From Alistipes sp. (GTDB lineage: Bacteria > Bacteroidota > Bacteroidia > Bacteroidales > Rikenellaceae), in assembly GCA_017520545.1 (NCBI GenBank), contig JAFXFM010000019.1:1-58347 (forward strand): 58,347 nucleotides of DNA. The letters run 5' to 3'. The notes beneath the pieces were generated by a model. That model saw only the letters and a program-made list of their open reading frames with translations, searched no databases and was not told where the DNA came from. Shown here piece after piece: positions 1 to 7,893 of this stretch (position 1 is the first letter of the stretch; every line of letters starts with the position of its first letter). The position numbers and the translations under genes are program-made.

Positions 1-260
1 CCTCCTTCTTGCAAGGCATAGTCTGCAAGCAGCCTCTGCTCTTGCTTCGTGCGTCGGTTGCCCTTCGGGCTTCACCGCTCCGTCTTGGCATAGCCTGCAA
101 GCAGTCTCTGCTCTCGACTTAATCGCGGCGGTCCGTTTTCCGTTTTAATCCTGCTTCGCAGGCTTTTCCTCCTTCGCGTCAAGGCATAGTCTGCAAGCAG
201 CCTCTGCGCTAGACTTGGCGTCGGTTCCGTTTTCCGCTTTCCGTTTTCCGTTCTCCGCTC
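1..260. repeat. Interspersed repeat cluster at the left end
   Basis: No gene is visible here. The stretch holds several imperfect copies of a repeat whose core reads TCTGCAAGCAGCCTCTGC (near 21-39, 91-111 and 190-208), separated by pieces rich in TTTTCCG. Bases 162-209 are matched almost perfectly, in reverse complement, by the last 48 bases of the window (58300-58347). Bases near 47-130 are similarly matched by the complement of roughly 58139-58230. Such multi-copy intergenic repeats often terminate assembly contigs. Confidence 0.7.
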
Positions 261-310
261 GGTGTGGCACTAACGTTGCATCATAGTGATAAGGTTAAAA
301 TCTTGTCGCT

Positions 311-1522
311 ATGAAAATTTATACGGGTAAGGGGCAAATATCCCTTCTTGCGCTTATCGCTATTTGGTCGGTGTCGGCGGTAACTTCGTTGCCGGGGTTG
401 GCTATATCGCCTATTTTGGAGGATTTAAGCAAAATTTTTCCCTCCGCTTCGCAACTCGAAATTCAAATGCTCACATCGTTGCCGTCGCTGCTGATTATTC
501 CATTTGTGCTACTTGCAGGTTGGCTGTCGGAGCGAGGTGGCGAGTCGCTGAAACTGCTTGCCGTAGGTCTGTTTATCTTCTTCGCAAGTGGCGTGGTCTG
601 CATCTTTGCCAAAGATATCCGACTACTTATCGTGGCGAGTTGTGTGATGGGCGTGGGTGCAGGTATTGCTGTGCCCTACTCTACGGGCTTGGTCGTGCGC
701 TACTTTACGGGCGACAGACGAGTGCGCCAACTCGGTATTTCGTCGGCTATAAACAACCTTTCGCTGGTGGTGGCTACGGCGGCGGTGGGCTGGATCGCCA
801 CGCGCGATTGGCACCTTGCGTTTATGGTCTATCTCTTGCCGGCTGTGGCGTTGGTTATGTTGCTTGCTTTGCGTGGTGTAAAGTCGGCTCCCGAGCCAAA
901 AGAGAGCGACCAGCTGCGACAATCGAAAATCGGTCGGGCACGCCTTACGGGGCTTTCGGTGCTCTATTTTATCGTTACATTCACTACGCTTGTGATAACA
1001 TTCTATTTGTCTTTCCTGCTCGAAAAATATCGCTTTCCGCAGGAGTTCTCGAGCGTTATGATATCGCTCTTTTTCCTCGCTATTATGCTTCCGGGCTTTG
1101 TGCTGAACGGCATTATTCGTCGCTTGCGCTCGATGACGATATTTATCTCGCTCTGCCTTATCGTCGTAGGTTTGCTCTTGGTGGGCACAGTGCCCGATAT
1201 TCCGTTGATGACTATCGGCGTGATTTTGACGGGCGTAGGCTATGGCGTGTTGCAGCCGATAATCTACGATAAAACCGCTATTATTGCACCTCCCGATGCA
1301 GCAACAAAGGCTCTTTCGGTGGTTATGGCAGTGAACTATATTGCGGTGCTGGTCTGTCCGTTTGTGGTCGATTTTGTGGCGAAAATTATGGGGCAAAATA
1401 GAAGCACCTTCCCGTTTGTGGCGAGCGCGATATTGGTCGCTATGGTGGCGTTCCTGTCGTTGTTGATGCGAAAAAGTTTCGTCTTAGGACTCGATGACTC
1501 CTATTATGGTGCGAAAAAATAG
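311..1522 (+). CDS. Major facilitator superfamily transporter
   Basis: 403-residue inner-membrane protein with about twelve hydrophobic segments in two halves. The second half begins near residue 210 after a charged cytoplasmic loop (around ESDQLRQSKIGRARL). An Arg/Glu-bearing turn near residue 74 (LSERGGE) sits where MFS proteins carry their loop 2-3 motif, and a glycine-rich segment near 115 (GVGAGIAVPYSTG) resembles the MFS helix-4/5 region. The length is normal for a 12-TM MFS drug or metabolite exporter. The substrate cannot be read from the sequence. The ATG is the first in frame after the upstream repeat block. The next gene follows after 23 bases but has its own promoter-like box. Confidence 0.85.
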   Translation: MKIYTGKGQISLLALIAIWSVSAVTSLPGLAISPILEDLSKIFPSASQLEIQMLTSLPSLLIIPFVLLAGWLSERGGESLKLLAVGLFIFFASGVVCIFAKDIRLLIVASCVMGVGAGIAVPYSTGLVVRYFTGDRRVRQLGISSAINNLSLVVATAAVGWIATRDWHLAFMVYLLPAVALVMLLALRGVKSAPEPKESDQLRQSKIGRARLTGLSVLYFIVTFTTLVITFYLSFLLEKYRFPQEFSSVMISLFFLAIMLPGFVLNGIIRRLRSMTIFISLCLIVVGLLLVGTVPDIPLMTIGVILTGVGYGVLQPIIYDKTAIIAPPDAATKALSVVMAVNYIAVLVCPFVVDFVAKIMGQNRSTFPFVASAILVAMVAFLSLLMRKSFVLGLDDSYYGAKK

Positions 1523-1532
1523 AAAATTTTTC

Positions 1533-1540
1533 TACCTTTG
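1533..1540 (+). promoter_or_regulatory. Bacteroidetes -7 box (TACCTTTG)
   Basis: TACCTTTG matches the Bacteroidetes sigma-ABfr -7 consensus TAnnTTTG. It ends only 5 bases before the GTG of the acyl-CoA reductase gene, so the transcript would be leaderless or nearly so. The -33 element is weak. Confidence 0.5.
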
Positions 1541-1545
1541 TACTC

Positions 1546-2541
1546 GTGAAGAGTACAGTAGAGATATTTTCGGAACTTGGCGTGCGCCTTGCAGAGTTCG
1601 GCAACGATGAGGAGTCGCGCTCGGTCGTGGAACGTGCAGTGGTGGAGAATGAGTGGTTCTCGGTCGGCGATATATGCTATGCTGTCGAGGCGGTGCGAAG
1701 CGAAATGCTTGATGCCGAGAAAATAGCAGCGTGGCTGTCGCACTACCCTTCTGTCTGTGCGCGAAGCGAAGCGAAGCGTGTGGCGATAATTATGGCGGGA
1801 AATATCCCTCTGGTGGGATTTTTTGATCTTATGTGCGTGATAGCGAGTGGCAATATACCATACGTGAAGCCGTCGAGCAAAGATCGTGTTTTGGAGGAGT
1901 TTGTCGAGAAATTGTTGCTCGATATCGAACCGGAATTACGCATAGAAAAATATGTAGAGGGAGCCGATTACGATGCTGTCATTGCTACGGGTGGAGATAG
2001 TGCAAACCTCTATTTTAGTACAACATTTGACTCAACTCCGTCGCTTTTGCGAGGTAGTCGCCACTCGGTTGCAGTGCTTACGGGCGAGGAGTCGAAGGGG
2101 GATATCGAGTTGCTCGCAGACGACATTTTTACCTATTCGGGCTTGGGTTGTCGCAATGTGTCGCTGGTTTTTGTGCCACAAGGCTATAAACTCTCGTTGC
2201 CTACCCGCAAGATGTGCCACGCATATCACAACAACTACTTGCAGTGCAGGGCGTTGCTCTCTATGAGCGGCGAGGTGTTCGAGGATTCGGGTGAGGCGGT
2301 TTTCCTCTCTTCGAAGGCGGAATTTCCGCGTTTTTTAAGTCGGATAAATGTGGTTGCATACTCCAATCTTGCCGAGGTACGGCAGTGGCTTGCGGAGAAT
2401 GACGAAAGGTTGCAGTGCGTGGTAAGTGCTATTGATGGTTTGCATTCGCGTTGCGTGCCGCTCGGTCGTGCTCAGTATCCTACACTATTCGATTATGCGG
2501 ACGAGCGAGATACTATGCAATTTTTGGCTACAATTGTTTAA
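1546..2541 (+). CDS. Acyl-CoA reductase, LuxC-like
   Basis: 331 residues resembling the Bacteroidales acyl-CoA reductase (LuxC, PF05893) family, which belongs to the aldehyde dehydrogenase superfamily and reduces acyl-CoA or acyl-enzyme to aldehyde with NADPH. Visible landmarks are an AGNIPLVGFFD segment near residue 84, a GNIPYVKPSSKD segment near 105 (nucleotide-binding region), a glycine-rich ATGGDSANLYF near 147, and a Cys in GLGCRNVS near residue 200 at the place of the catalytic thiol. The start is GTG, because no in-frame ATG occurs before residue 54 and the preceding residues look coding. The physiological aldehyde is unknown, and no lux- or polyene-type partner gene is adjacent. Confidence 0.75.
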   Translation: MKSTVEIFSELGVRLAEFGNDEESRSVVERAVVENEWFSVGDICYAVEAVRSEMLDAEKIAAWLSHYPSVCARSEAKRVAIIMAGNIPLVGFFDLMCVIASGNIPYVKPSSKDRVLEEFVEKLLLDIEPELRIEKYVEGADYDAVIATGGDSANLYFSTTFDSTPSLLRGSRHSVAVLTGEESKGDIELLADDIFTYSGLGCRNVSLVFVPQGYKLSLPTRKMCHAYHNNYLQCRALLSMSGEVFEDSGEAVFLSSKAEFPRFLSRINVVAYSNLAEVRQWLAENDERLQCVVSAIDGLHSRCVPLGRAQYPTLFDYADERDTMQFLATIV

Positions 2542-2567
2542 TATGTTGAAAATTTATGCTATATTTG
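2534..2567 (+). promoter_or_regulatory. Promoter of the Spy-like gene
   Basis: TATATTTG at 2560-2567 fits the -7 consensus. A TTG at 2534-2536 lies about 23 bases upstream, slightly long for a -33 element. The ATG of the next gene follows 28 bases later. Confidence 0.5.
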
Positions 2568-2595
2568 CATATCTAAAACTTTAAAATATAGTGTT

Positions 2596-3054
2596 ATGAA
2601 GAAGTTCCTTTTGATGATTATTGCCGTATTGGCATTTGTAACCGTTTCGGCGCAACCTCCACAGGGCGGACAGCGAGGAGGTGATCGCAATGCTCGTATG
2701 TTGGAGATGTTGCAGAAGCACCTCAATATGAGCCCTGAGCAAGCGAAGAAGTTCTTGCCTGTGTATCAGGGTTATCAGCGCGAGATTCGTGCTGTGCGCA
2801 AGGATACAAAGACCTATGTCGATTCGTTCAAGGGCGAGGAGATGACCATTAAGGTTGCCAAGAAAATTATGATGGCGCAACTTAATGGCGATAAGGAGAT
2901 TATCAAGGTTAAGAAGGAGTATATCAAGGTGTTTGTAAACTATCTTACTCCCGAGCAGTTGTCGAAGGTATTTACCATTGGTCAGGGTCCGCGCCGTCCT
3001 CGTGGCGGACAGGGCGGGCAGAGTCCACGCCCACAAGGAGCACCGCAACAATAG
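2596..3054 (+). CDS. Small secreted Spy/CpxP-like helical protein
   Basis: 152 residues. A signal peptide (MKKFLLMIIAVLAFVTVSAQ) is followed by a Gln/Gly/Arg-rich linker. A helical body from about residue 35 to 125 contains two 'L(T/S)PEQ' segments (NMSPEQAKKFLPVY and YLTPEQLSKVF), reminiscent of the LTxxQ motif of Spy/CpxP periplasmic chaperones. The tail is Pro/Gly/Arg-rich and probably disordered. The family likeness is by pattern only. It appears to be a single-gene unit with its own promoter and a clear terminator directly after the stop. Confidence 0.65.
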   Translation: MKKFLLMIIAVLAFVTVSAQPPQGGQRGGDRNARMLEMLQKHLNMSPEQAKKFLPVYQGYQREIRAVRKDTKTYVDSFKGEEMTIKVAKKIMMAQLNGDKEIIKVKKEYIKVFVNYLTPEQLSKVFTIGQGPRRPRGGQGGQSPRPQGAPQQ

Positions 3055-3060
3055 TTTGAA

Positions 3061-3084
3061 AGCAACCTTCGGGTTGCTTTTTTT
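3061..3084 (+). terminator. Rho-independent terminator
   Basis: Seven-base stem AGCAACC/GGTTGCT with a TTCG tetraloop, followed by a T run, directly after the Spy-like gene. Confidence 0.9.
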
Positions 3085-3117
3085 AGTGAGTAATTAGTAG
3101 AGAGTAGTGAGTAGTTT

Positions 3118-3147
3118 GCCAATGGCACCAGCCATTGGCTTTTTTTG
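3118..3147 (+). terminator. Second hairpin with T run
   Basis: GCCAATGG/CCATTGGC stem, six-base loop and a run of seven T, 34 bases after the first terminator. The AATGGC-type stem sequence recurs elsewhere in the window (near 23770 and 54390), so it may be a mobile terminator-like repeat. Confidence 0.6.
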
Positions 3148-3221
3148 TTAGGGTTATTAAGGGCATTAAGGGCGTTAAGGGTTTTATCCTATTAAATCCT
3201 ATTCATTCCTATCCAATCCTA

Positions 3222-3412
3222 TCAAGCGTCCTCCCCTGGATTCGAACGGTCGTCGCAGGTTTGCGCAGAGCAAAAGATGAGAGATAGACATTAAAACCAG
3301 AGGTTTTAGAGAGTAAATTAAATAGCAGCAGCCAAATTTATTTGAGATGATGATATTTAATTTGCTATCGTCGTTGCGTTGCAACAATGGCTATCTCTCA
3401 CTTGCAGACGAC
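3222..3412 (-). other. Unexplained nested inverted-repeat segment with a tRNA-3'-end-like block
   Basis: Read on the minus strand, GTCGTC pairs with GACGAC, TGAGAGATAG with CTATCTCTCA, and AAATTAAATA with TATTTAATTT, giving one long nested hairpin of about 190 bases. Its 3' side carries GTTCGAATCCAGG, like a tRNA T-loop and 3' acceptor half. The 5' half of a tRNA does not pair with it, and the T-stem itself does not close. It lies just downstream of the minus-strand tRNA pair. It could be a structured RNA or a tRNA fragment left by an integrated element. Confidence 0.4.
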
Positions 3413-3455
3413 TCTGCCACACCGCCACCGACTGACCGAATTCGTCAACGGACAC

Positions 3456-3484
3456 AAAAAAAGACGACTTAAAAAGTCGTCTTG
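3456..3484 (-). terminator. Terminator of the tRNA-Asn/tRNA-Val transcript
   Basis: On the minus strand, AAGACGACT/AGTCGTCTT followed by TTTTTTT, placed 8 bases beyond the tRNA-Val 3' end. Confidence 0.85.
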
Positions 3485-3491
3485 ATTTTGT

Positions 3492-3565
3492 GGGAGTTGA
3501 CGGATTCGAACCGCCGACCCTCTGCTTGTAAGGCAGATGCTCTAAACCAGCTGAGCTAAACTCCC
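3492..3565 (-). tRNA. tRNA-Val (anticodon UAC)
   Basis: The 74-base cloverleaf read on the minus strand has acceptor GGGAGTT/AACTCCC, D-arm GCTC...GAGC, anticodon stem TCTGC/GCAGA with loop CTTACAA (UAC), and T-loop TTCGAAT. CCA is not encoded. It follows tRNA-Asn on the same strand. Confidence 0.95.
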
Positions 3566-3718
3566 TTTTTAAAAATGGCTTGGGACTGCTGATTCTCTGT
3601 CTTCAACAAAGCTGCTATCCACACTCACTCTGTTTACTCGCTACTCGAAAACTCAATACCTTATTATTAAGCCCTCTCGCTTCGTCGAAAATCGTTTTTG
3701 CAACCCTCGCGCAATAGC

Positions 3719-3791
3719 GCCTGAACAAGGACTTGAACCTAGGACCCCATGATTAACAGTCATGTGCTCTAACCAACTGAGCTATTCAGGC
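3719..3791 (-). tRNA. tRNA-Asn (anticodon GUU)
   Basis: The 73-base cloverleaf on the minus strand has acceptor GCCTGAA/TTCAGGC, D-arm GCTC...GAGC, anticodon stem CATGA/TCATG with loop CTGTTAA (GUU), and T-loop TTCAAGT. It is probably co-transcribed with the tRNA-Val that follows. Confidence 0.95.
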
Positions 3792-3835
3792 GTTTTTTAG
3801 AACCTTGCAATGCGGTTATTTCCGTTTTGCGAGTG

Positions 3836-3843
3836 CAAATATA
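3836..3843 (-). promoter_or_regulatory. -7 box for the tRNA pair
   Basis: The minus strand reads TATATTTG, with a TTTTGC (-33-like) sequence about 20 bases further upstream near 3864-3869. It lies 45 bases before the 5' end of tRNA-Asn. Confidence 0.6.
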
Positions 3844-3870
3844 TGGCAAATTTTTTATTCCTGCAAAACT

Positions 3871-3902
3871 TTTGCATAAAAAAATTAAAAAAATTATCTT
3901 TG
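3871..3902 (+). promoter_or_regulatory. -33/-7 promoter of the DUF1573 gene
   Basis: TTTG at 3871-3874 and TATCTTTG at 3895-3902 with a 20-base spacer. The ATG starts at 3908, 5 bases beyond the -7 box, which implies a leaderless transcript and argues against the upstream in-frame start at 3827. Confidence 0.7.
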
Positions 3903-3907
3903 TGCCA

Positions 3908-4981
3908 ATGAATAGCGTTAGAAACATTGTCGTTATAGCCTTATTTACACTCGTTTATGGTGTTTTGGGCGCACAAGTGAGATTTGACGAACTTTCTCAC
4001 GACTTTGGTGAAATTGCCGAAGATGGGGGTGCTGTTGCCCACAATTTCACCTTTTGTAATACCTCGTCGAAGCCGATAGTTGTTGTTGCGGCTCACTCCT
4101 CTTGTGGTTGTACGAAGGCGGAGTTTTCGCGCAAACCCGTTATGCCGGGGGCAAAGTCGGTGGTGAAGGTTGTGTTTAGCCCGATGAACTACCCGGGACC
4201 TTTCGCCCGAAAAGTTGTTATTGTAACTTCGCAAGGCGAGTTAAAGGAGCAGCTGCTTATTACGGGAAAGGTACGACCTCGCAAGTTGTCTATCGACGAA
4301 CGATTTCCGCTTACGCTTGGCGAGGGCGTGCGAGTGGGTGTGAACTCACATTCGTTCGGCTATATTGAACACGGTAAGATGAAGCAATCGACATTCGAGA
4401 TATACAACGGCTCAAAACGTGCGGTAACTCTTGCAATATCAAATCCTTATCCCGAGTTGAAGTTTTATGTTCCATCAAGGGTTGCACCAGGCAGCGAGGC
4501 GATTATAAATTTCGACTGTCTGCTACCCGAAAACAGTACTACTTATGGTACACTGGCATACTCGGTTTGGCTTGTAATAGATGGCAAAAAGGCGGAGTAT
4601 CCGTTTATCATAAACGGACTTGCGATAGATTCTCGCGAAGAAAATGCAAATAATCGCTCGCAAATGATTGCTATATCCGAAAATTTTATTAAATTTGGGG
4701 CTGTAAAGTGCAGTGTTGCGAAGTTGTCGCGTACGATTGAGGTGCGAAATAGTGGCAATAAAGCCATAACGATACGAAAAATCGAGCTTGCCGGTGAAGG
4801 TCTATCTGCTGATATTGAGGGAAGTCCAACTATTGCGGCAGGCGGTAAAAGAAAAATTAGAGTAACGATTAATCCTTCGCAGTTGCCGTATGGTGCGGTG
4901 GTCAAGAGGTTGCGAATTATAAGCAATGACCCGAAGACGCCTGTTATAACCATCAGAATTTCGGCAATTGTCGAGGAGTAA
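3908..4981 (+). CDS. Secreted DUF1573-family protein
   Basis: 357 residues from the ATG at 3908. A signal peptide of about 22 residues ends in VLGAQ. Three Ig-like/ASPM-SPD-2-Hydin-type beta-sandwich units follow. The first holds the DUF1573 signature (FDELSHDFGEIAEDGG, then CGCTKAEFS with paired cysteines near residue 70). The later units repeat 'I.F G.V...S...I.N.GN..I.I..I'. In Bacteroidetes such proteins are exported and of unknown function. The upstream in-frame extension to 3827 is rejected because a good promoter lies inside it. The next gene begins 11 bases after its stop, so nfnA and nfnB may be co-transcribed with it. Confidence 0.75.
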   Translation: MNSVRNIVVIALFTLVYGVLGAQVRFDELSHDFGEIAEDGGAVAHNFTFCNTSSKPIVVVAAHSSCGCTKAEFSRKPVMPGAKSVVKVVFSPMNYPGPFARKVVIVTSQGELKEQLLITGKVRPRKLSIDERFPLTLGEGVRVGVNSHSFGYIEHGKMKQSTFEIYNGSKRAVTLAISNPYPELKFYVPSRVAPGSEAIINFDCLLPENSTTYGTLAYSVWLVIDGKKAEYPFIINGLAIDSREENANNRSQMIAISENFIKFGAVKCSVAKLSRTIEVRNSGNKAITIRKIELAGEGLSADIEGSPTIAAGGKRKIRVTINPSQLPYGAVVKRLRIISNDPKTPVITIRISAIVEE

Positions 4982-4992
4982 CGATAAAAGGA

Positions 4993-5874
4993 ATGTTTGA
5001 GATAGTTGAAAGGAGAGAACTTGCGGAGAATATCTATTTGACCCGCGTTAAAGCACCGCGTATTGCCCGCTCGGCAAAGCCGGGGCAGTTCGTTATTGTT
5101 CGTGCCGACGAGAAGGGCGAGCGCACACCTCTCACTATCGCAGATTACGACGTAGCGGAGGAGACCATAACTCTCGTAACACAAGCGTTGGGTATATCTA
5201 CACGCAAGATTGTGGCGAAGGGTGAGGGCGAATACCTCGCTGATGTGGCGGGCCCTCTCGGTCGTCCTTCGGATTTTGTTGCTGAGGATATCGAGGAGTT
5301 GCGCAAGCGCAAGTTTATTTTCGTTGGTGGTGGCGTGGGTGCTGCACCCGTCTATCCGCAAGTTAAGTGGCTTACCGAGCGAGGTGTGGAGGTAGATGTT
5401 ATCGTGGGTGCAAAGAGTAAAGACTTGCTCATTTACGCCGAGGAGATGGCGAAGGTTGCCACAAATCTTTACATCGCTACGGACGATGGCTCGGAGGGTT
5501 TTCACGGTTTGGTAACTACCCTACTCGAAAAACTCGTGAACGAAGGCAAACAGTATGATTGCTGTGTGGCTATCGGTCCGATGATTATGATGAAATTTGT
5601 AACGCTGACGGCAAAGAAGTTCGACTTGCCGTGCATTGTGTCGCTGAATGCCTTGATGGTTGATGGTACGGGAATGTGCGGTGCGTGTCGAGTAACCATA
5701 GCGGGGAAGACCAAGTTTACTTGTGTCGATGGTCCCGAGTTTAACGCCTACGATGTCGATTTCGACGAGGCTATGCGCCGTCAGGGTATGTACCGCACAC
5801 AAGAGCAACGTGCGTTGGCTATCCAGCGTGAGCGTGAGGCGGGACACAAGTGCAATATAGGTTTAGACAAGTAG
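4993..5874 (+). CDS. nfnA: NfnA-like FAD/2Fe-2S subunit of NADH-dependent ferredoxin:NADPH oxidoreductase
   Basis: 293 residues, normal for NfnA/SudB. The N-terminal FAD-binding ferredoxin-reductase-like domain has PGQFVIVRA near residue 34. The NAD-binding domain is marked by FVGGGVGAAPVYPQ near 110. The C-terminal 2Fe-2S segment is DGTGMCGACRV followed by FTCVDG near 230-250. It pairs with the next gene, which starts 3 bases after the stop. Family knowledge: NfnAB couples NADH and reduced ferredoxin to NADP reduction by flavin-based bifurcation in the cytoplasm. The related dihydroorotate dehydrogenase electron-transfer subunit (PyrK) is less likely given the NfnB partner. Confidence 0.8.
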   Translation: MFEIVERRELAENIYLTRVKAPRIARSAKPGQFVIVRADEKGERTPLTIADYDVAEETITLVTQALGISTRKIVAKGEGEYLADVAGPLGRPSDFVAEDIEELRKRKFIFVGGGVGAAPVYPQVKWLTERGVEVDVIVGAKSKDLLIYAEEMAKVATNLYIATDDGSEGFHGLVTTLLEKLVNEGKQYDCCVAIGPMIMMKFVTLTAKKFDLPCIVSLNALMVDGTGMCGACRVTIAGKTKFTCVDGPEFNAYDVDFDEAMRRQGMYRTQEQRALAIQREREAGHKCNIGLDK

Positions 5875-5877
5875 TTT

Positions 5878-7260
5878 ATGGCAAATAAGATACCTCGCGT
5901 TCCTGTACGCGAACAAGACCCACAAGTGCGAGCCACCAACTTCGAGGAGGTGTGCTATGGCTACAATCGTGAGGAGGCGATGTTGGAGGCTACGAGGTGT
6001 CTCGACTGCAAGAATCCGCGTTGCGTGGGTGCTTGTCCCGTAGGTATTCAGATACCTCGATTTATTGAGCATTTGCGCGAGGGAAATACTGCTGCGGCTG
6101 CCGAGGTTATCTCGCACGATTCGTCGTTGCCAAGCATCTGCGGTCGTGTTTGTCCGCAGGAGTCGCAGTGTGAGGGTGCTTGTATTCTTGGTATTAAGGG
6201 TGAGCCGGTTGCCATAGGTAAATTGGAGCGCTTCGTGGGCGATTGGCAGTTGGAGAATGGTCGTCCTGCGGTCGAGATAGAGAAAAATGGTCATAAAGTA
6301 GCCATCGTAGGTAGCGGACCTGCGGGTTTGGCTTGCGCAAGCGACCTTGCAAAAATGGGCTACGAGGTTACGATATTCGAGGCCCTGCACGAAGCAGGAG
6401 GCGTTCTTGTATATGGTATTCCGGAGTTCCGTTTGCCAAAGGAACGCATCGTAAAGGCCGAAATAGAGAGTGTGAAGGCGTTGGGTGTAAAGATTGAAAC
6501 CGATGTGGTTGTAGGTCGCACCATAACAATAGATTCTCTGCTCAATGAGGAGGGCTTCGATGCGGTGTTTATCGGTTCGGGTGCCGGACTACCACGTTTT
6601 ATGGGTATCGAGGGCGAAAATCTGAACGGTGTATTGTCAGCAAACGAGTTCCTCACACGTGCAAACCTTATGCACGCCTACGACGATATGTACGACACCC
6701 CTATATATGTAGGTCGTAAGGTTGTGGTTGTAGGAGGCGGAAATGTTGCGATGGATGCAGTGCGTACCGCCAAGCGATTAGGTGCTGAGGCTGTGATAGT
6801 ATATCGTCGTAGCGAGAAAGAGCTGCCTGCTCGTGTGGAGGAGGTGCACCACGCCAAGGAGGAGGGCATCGAGTTTAAGATGCTTACTAACCCTACCGCC
6901 ATTATAGGCGACGAGAAGGGTTGGGTGAAGGCTATAAATTGCGTGCAGATGGAGTTGGGCGAGCCTGATGAGAGTGGTCGTCGTTCGCCTGTTGTGGTTG
7001 AAGGCTCGGACTTCGAGATAGAGTGCGACGTTGTTGTAATGGCACTCGGAACATCTCCAAATCCGCTTATTGCTTCGACTACCGAGGCTCTCGAAACTAC
7101 ACGTCGTGGTGTGATTGTGGCTGACGAGTGGGGGCAGACAACCCGTAAGGGCGTATTCGCAGGTGGCGACGCTGTAACGGGTGCTGCAACGGTTATTTTG
7201 GCTATGGGTGCGGGTCGTAAGGCTGCTGCCGCCATAGACCGCTATATAAAGGAGAAATAA
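5878..7260 (+). CDS. nfnB: NfnB-like large subunit (glutamate synthase small-chain family)
   Basis: 460 residues, matching NfnB/GltA-homotetrameric length. N-terminal cysteine clusters for two 4Fe-4S centres are CLDCKNPRCVGACP near residue 42 and CGRVCPQESQCEGAC near 88. A Rossmann FAD motif VGSGPAGLACASDLAKMG lies near 142, and an NADPH-binding VVVGGGNVAMDAVRTAKRLG near 282. The C-terminal FAD segment contains GDAVTGAATVILAMGAGR. The product may be annotated as 'NADPH-dependent glutamate synthase', but the adjoining nfnA-type gene favours Nfn. It is the second gene of a tight pair. Confidence 0.82.
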   Translation: MANKIPRVPVREQDPQVRATNFEEVCYGYNREEAMLEATRCLDCKNPRCVGACPVGIQIPRFIEHLREGNTAAAAEVISHDSSLPSICGRVCPQESQCEGACILGIKGEPVAIGKLERFVGDWQLENGRPAVEIEKNGHKVAIVGSGPAGLACASDLAKMGYEVTIFEALHEAGGVLVYGIPEFRLPKERIVKAEIESVKALGVKIETDVVVGRTITIDSLLNEEGFDAVFIGSGAGLPRFMGIEGENLNGVLSANEFLTRANLMHAYDDMYDTPIYVGRKVVVVGGGNVAMDAVRTAKRLGAEAVIVYRRSEKELPARVEEVHHAKEEGIEFKMLTNPTAIIGDEKGWVKAINCVQMELGEPDESGRRSPVVVEGSDFEIECDVVVMALGTSPNPLIASTTEALETTRRGVIVADEWGQTTRKGVFAGGDAVTGAATVILAMGAGRKAAAAIDRYIKEK

Positions 7261-7291
7261 ATTTTTACTAACTAAATAAAACAAAAACAGT

Positions 7292-7807
7292 ATGAAAAAA
7301 ATTACAACTATTTTGAGCCTCGTTGCTATCGTAGCATCGACTCTCTTCGTAACATCGTGTGCGCAGAAGAAGGAGCCTACATTGGTGCCTGCATTCCCGT
7401 ACAACAAGACGGCTAACTATGTTCAGGACGAGGATTCCGGCGAGTACAGTTGGACTTGGGATAAGGCTGACGGCTTCTCAAATGCAAAGGGCGGAGGTTT
7501 CCAACTTAGTACTAAGCTTGGTAATCACATCTTGGAGTACCGTATTACTCCTAATGCAGAGTGGACTGCGGAGATTCTCGGTCAGGGCAAGGAGTATATA
7601 GAGGTTGGTCAGGGCTATGATTTCCACGAGGAAAATTACACTTGGGGTGCGACTGCAAAGGGCGATAAGGGTCAAAATGTGCTCAACTTCCGTGTCCTCA
7701 AAACTCCGGAGTCGTACGAGGAGGCGTTCACTTGCGAGGTAGCTCTCTCGATGTGTGGCGAGAAGATGACTATCGCAACTTTGATTATCGAGCCAAACCT
7801 TTACTAA
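7292..7807 (+). CDS. Small lipoprotein of unknown function
   Basis: 171 residues. A signal peptide ends with the lipobox FVTSC (Cys near residue 23), so the protein should be lipid-anchored. The remainder is a beta-rich domain with many Trp/Tyr/Gly (YSWTWDKADGF, NAEWTAEILGQG) that recalls BACON-like domains, without a firm match. It sits 31 bases after nfnB. It ends before a strong inverted repeat that closes the transcription unit at the edge of the island. Confidence 0.65.
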   Translation: MKKITTILSLVAIVASTLFVTSCAQKKEPTLVPAFPYNKTANYVQDEDSGEYSWTWDKADGFSNAKGGGFQLSTKLGNHILEYRITPNAEWTAEILGQGKEYIEVGQGYDFHEENYTWGATAKGDKGQNVLNFRVLKTPESYEEAFTCEVALSMCGEKMTIATLIIEPNLY

Positions 7808-7820
7808 TAGTTGCTCGAAG

Positions 7821-7870
7821 ATGTAAAACAGAATTGGGTGTCCTGATGGACACCCAATTCTGTTTTACAT
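7821..7870. terminator. Perfect 23-bp inverted repeat, probable bidirectional terminator
   Basis: Arms 7821-7843 and 7848-7870 are exact reverse complements around the loop TGAT. The stem core is CAGAATTGGGTGTCC and the flanks are TGTTTTAC on either strand. It lies 13 bases after the lipoprotein stop and 12 bases before the island's left repeat. Confidence 0.7.
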
Positions 7871-7881
7871 AGGTATTGCAA

Positions 7882-7893
7882 TTACTCCCACTC
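7882..7893. repeat. Putative att core, left copy
   Basis: TTACTCCCACTC, identical to 19283-19294. The neighbouring bases on both sides differ between the copies. Confidence 0.65.

Noticed and set aside
364-1272. Long frames overlapping the MFS gene on both strands
   Set aside because: They are shadows in a high-scoring coding region, with composition (Arg/Cys/His-rich) unlike real proteins.
3222-3412. A complete tRNA interrupted by an intron
   Set aside because: The T-stem does not pair and no acceptor 5' half complementary to the GGGGAGGAC end is present.
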